The position numbers and the translations under genes are program-made. The notes under the pieces are model-generated. The model was not told the DNA's origin, ran no database searches, and saw nothing but the letters and a program-made list of their open reading frames with translations. A stretch of 6,516 nucleotides of DNA from Planctomycetales bacterium (GTDB lineage Bacteria; Planctomycetota; Phycisphaerae; SM23-33): the NCBI GenBank assembly GCA_030673005.1, contig DAOVFI010000140.1, positions 1 through 6,516 of the forward strand, in the 5' to 3' direction. Positions 4,708-6,516 of the stretch are shown here, piece by piece. Within the stretch, counting starts at the first letter, position 1, and each line of letters opens with the position of its first letter.

Positions 4708-5382
4708 CTACGGGCGGACTTTCCCCTGTAGTTCACGAAGTTTTGCAATAAGGTCCACTACGTCTTTTCGTGTCCAGCCCTCGGCGGGAACCCAATCGGC
4801 GGGACGCGCTCGCAATAGGCCTTCCAGCGTATCACCCATCATGCCCCAAAGTTCCCTTGCCAGAGGATTCCATTTCGGGAGGTGATACGCGTAGAAATAA
4901 GTGGTGTATTTTGCCCCATCCAGCATCGCTTCATCGTTCTCTTGTGTCCGGCCTGGAACGTAAGGCTCCATTTCCACAATCAACGCTCGATTCTCCTCCG
5001 CGCATCTGGAAATGTCTCTTTCGCCGAATCCCTGGGGAATATAGCCGGGTTTGTAAATATCGTAAGACCATTCCGTACACGTCTCAGCATGAAAAACCAG
5101 TGCAAAGAAGACCGAGCCGGATACGCCCCGCAAGGTCAGATCGTCGCCGGAGTTGACACGACAGATATCCAGATCGTAACTCGTACCGAGATTAGACGGC
5201 ATGTGGCTGAAGATGAAACCGCCCATTGTCTGCGAGCGGGTCTGGCGCACCAACAGGCATTTTTCAAGATTCTCTCCTGTTTGTTTATCCCGTATCACCA
5301 GCCGTGTGGTAACGTCCACGGTGCGGCAGCCCGACGTTAAGATCGCAATCATCAAGAGAACAATGACCACGCGGGCAGGCAT
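4708..5382 (-). CDS. predicted lipoprotein of unknown function
   Basis: This encodes 224 residues from the ATG at 5382. MPARVVIVLLMIAILTSGC is a lipoprotein signal peptide with the lipidation Cys at 19 (TSGC, an acceptable if imperfect lipobox). The mature part has four more cysteines (42, 74, 102, 127), which could form disulfides outside the cytoplasm. Visible segments include VTTRLVIRDKQTGENLEKCL (23-42, resembling the start of a small beta-sandwich), an aromatic-rich middle (WSYDIYKPGYIPQGFGERD) and a charged C-terminal helix (WTRKDVVDLIAKLRELQGK). I do not recognise a family. The frame opens 18 codons earlier at an ATG at 5436, two bases after the nadC stop, but that start would bury the signal peptide. 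Neither start has a clear ribosome-binding site. The gene lies between two copies of the nadC 3' end, suggesting it was brought in as a unit. Confidence 0.75.
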   Translation of the reverse strand: MPARVVIVLLMIAILTSGCRTVDVTTRLVIRDKQTGENLEKCLLVRQTRSQTMGGFIFSHMPSNLGTSYDLDICRVNSGDDLTLRGVSGSVFFALVFHAETCTEWSYDIYKPGYIPQGFGERDISRCAEENRALIVEMEPYVPGRTQENDEAMLDGAKYTTYFYAYHLPKWNPLARELWGMMGDTLEGLLRARPADWVPAEGWTRKDVVDLIAKLRELQGKVRP

Positions 5383-5438
5383 GTTAGTGCTGTCGACTGT
5401 CCGTGTGGCACACCTTATAAATCGTAAGCCCGGCATAA

Positions 5439-6407
5439 CTATTGGTCCACATTAACTTCCAGGGCGATATCGACCGCCCTGGTTGAATGTGTAAGTGCGC
5501 CGATGGAAATTCGCTCCACGCCGGTTTGGGCGACAGCGCGAATGTTTTCAAGCGTTATCCCGCCGGATGCCTCGAATTCGGTCCGCCCAGCCACTGACGA
5601 TCTATTCCGCATCCGCACGGACTCGACCAACTGCTCGACCGACATGTTGTCCAACAGAATAACGTCAATATCCAACGTAAGCGTCTCGGCCAATTGTTCC
5701 AGCGTATCGACTTCAACCTCGATGAATCCACCCGGCGGGAGTGAATCGCGCAGGCTGTCCAGTTTGTCCGCCAAGCCGGTCAATCCGTCAGCACCCAGTG
5801 CGGCCAGGTGGTTGTCCTTGACCATGACGGCGTCATACAGACCCATTCGATGGTTCTGCCCGCCGCCGGCGCGGACGGCGTACTTTTCCAGCGCCCGCCA
5901 GCCGGGGATAGTTTTGCGTGTGTCGTATATCTTTGCGCCCGTGCCCGTTACGGCTTGTACGTACTTGTGCGTGACGGTGGCTATACCTGAAAGGCGCTGC
6001 AGGAAATTCAGCGCAACCCGTTCAGCCGACAGTATGGATCCTGCCGGACCGATCCACTCGGCCAGGACCGTCCCGGCGGCGACGCGAGCGCCTTCGGCGA
6101 CGCGAGCGCCTTCGGCGACCAGAACCTTCGTTCCGATCACCTCATCGTAAGCAGCGGCGATTTTCGCCAGAAACGCCCCGCCGCAGAAGACCAACCCTTC
6201 CCGCGCGACGAATCGCGCCAGGCAGGCAATTCCTTCCGGCAGGATCGCCGAGGTAATATCGTGGTGGCACAGGTTTGAAACCTGTGCTGCTCCGCCATGC
6301 TCATGAGGCACAGGTTGAAAACCTGTGCCACCTAAATCCTCGGCCCGGGCCATCTCCAGCAGCCGAGAAAAATTGTCGCACTCAGGTTGATCAGGTTGGA
6401 TTGGCAT
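5439..6407 (-). CDS. nadC: nicotinate-nucleotide pyrophosphorylase (quinolinate phosphoribosyltransferase)
   Basis: This 322-residue cytoplasmic enzyme converts quinolinate and PRPP to nicotinate mononucleotide, CO2 and pyrophosphate in de novo NAD synthesis. Family motifs are intact: EDLG (23-26), DITSAILPEG (50-59), SAERVALNFLQRLSGIAT (127-144), DTRKTIPGWRALEKYAV (162-178), GGGQNHRMGLYDAVMVKDNH (181-200), VEVD (231-234), LLDN (251-254), SGGI (281-284) and GALTHS (303-308). These supply the basic substrate-binding residues and the TIM-barrel phosphate site. Between EDLG and DITS, where relatives have about three residues, an extra segment of about 22 residues (TGFQPVPHEHGG...NLCHH) comes from a palindromic element, and VAEGAR is duplicated at 97-108. 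Both lie in the N-terminal domain and keep the frame. The ATG at 6407 is preferred by length; the frame is open upstream with a TTG at 6464 and continues to the window edge. No strong ribosome-binding site is seen. Confidence 0.95.
   Translation of the reverse strand: MPIQPDQPECDNFSRLLEMARAEDLGGTGFQPVPHEHGGAAQVSNLCHHDITSAILPEGIACLARFVAREGLVFCGGAFLAKIAAAYDEVIGTKVLVAEGARVAEGARVAAGTVLAEWIGPAGSILSAERVALNFLQRLSGIATVTHKYVQAVTGTGAKIYDTRKTIPGWRALEKYAVRAGGGQNHRMGLYDAVMVKDNHLAALGADGLTGLADKLDSLRDSLPPGGFIEVEVDTLEQLAETLTLDIDVILLDNMSVEQLVESVRMRNRSSVAGRTEFEASGGITLENIRAVAQTGVERISIGALTHSTRAVDIALEVNVDQ
6081..6116. repeat. 18-bp perfect tandem duplication inside nadC
   Basis: GACGCGAGCGCCTTCGGC occurs twice back to back (6081-6098, 6099-6116), encoding VAEGAR twice on the minus strand. 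It lies where family members have a single DG..V..G turn, so it adds six residues. Confidence 0.9.
6263..6332. repeat. palindromic element inserted in frame in nadC
   Basis: The outer arms GGTGGCACAGGTTT (6263-6276) and AAACCTGTGCCACC (6319-6332) are perfect inverted repeats. Each arm is itself part of a near-palindrome (CACAGGTTTGAAACCTGTG at 6268-6286; a variant at 6309-6327), so the element can fold as one long or two short hairpins. Read on the minus strand it is open and gives TGFQPVP at one end and QVSNLCHH at the other. It is not part of the NadC family fold and has the marks of a mobile or spreading palindromic repeat. Confidence 0.85.
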
Positions 6408-6460
6408 GCTCACCAGAGACAATATGCAAATATGGTTGAAAATAAAAGACCGGACTTGCC

Positions 6461-6516
6461 TCAATACGCCTGGTACGGATTCTTGTCCGCCTGTGTTGCC
6501 GCCTTCCTGCGGGCTT
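6461..6516 (-). CDS. C-terminal end of an upstream gene, unidentified
   Basis: The 17 codons before a TGA at 6463-6461 read ARRKAATQADKNPYQAY, in a frame different from nadC, with coding-like codon choice. It ends 53 bp before the nadC start, a normal spacing within an operon. Too little is visible to name it, and a chance open frame cannot be excluded. Confidence 0.35.
   Translation of the reverse strand, partial: ARRKAATQADKNPYQAY

Noticed and set aside
5383..5436. Longer start for the lipoprotein at 5436
   Set aside because: It would place 18 polar residues before an otherwise normal lipoprotein signal peptide; kept only as an alternative because it lies 2 bp after the nadC stop.
4598..5505. 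Integron cassette or insertion sequence carrying the lipoprotein
   Set aside because: No integrase, transposase, attC-like site or terminal inverted repeats of an IS were found; the nadC tail duplication is the only boundary signal.
6263..6332. Treating the palindrome in nadC as a CRISPR-like repeat or terminator
   Set aside because: There are only two arms with no spaced array, and it lies inside an open, well-conserved gene with flanking motifs in frame.

Overview
The window carries two gene blocks, and every supported gene lies on the minus strand, so transcription runs from high to low coordinates. The likely source is a Planctomycetota-like bacterium, perhaps Phycisphaerae. This is inferred from a run of GspG-like pseudopilins, abundant short palindromic repeats, and a palindromic element translating to the peptide TGFQPVP, which I associate with such genomes. 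It is not proven.

Block 1 (6516 to 3553) holds the last codons of an unidentified gene, nadC (quinolinate phosphoribosyltransferase, NAD synthesis), an unrecognised lipoprotein gene, and birA (biotin-protein ligase). A decayed second nadC 3' end lies between the lipoprotein gene and birA. The 3' end of nadC is therefore present twice, on either side of the lipoprotein gene, as if that gene had been inserted at the nadC tail. nadC also carries an in-frame palindromic insertion of about 70 bp and an 18-bp tandem duplication. REP-like palindromes of one family sit at both ends of birA.

The stretch 3552 to 2765 has no convincing large gene. On the minus strand it contains what looks like a c-di-GMP-I (GEMM) riboswitch aptamer at 3300-3176, then a hairpin and a terminator-like hairpin at 3122-3079, then a leader of about 300 nt.

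Block 2 (2764 to 1) is a pseudopilin cluster: two near-identical GspG-like genes, a third diverged one, then GspI/PilV-like and GspJ/PilW-like genes, the last running off the window. The order matches the minor-pseudopilin order of type II secretion or type IV pilus-like systems. If the riboswitch is real, c-di-GMP would control transcription into the whole cluster. A hairpin between the first two pilin genes could lower expression of the downstream ones. The duplicated pilins are mosaic: their C-terminal halves are almost identical at DNA level while their N-terminal halves differ at many silent sites.
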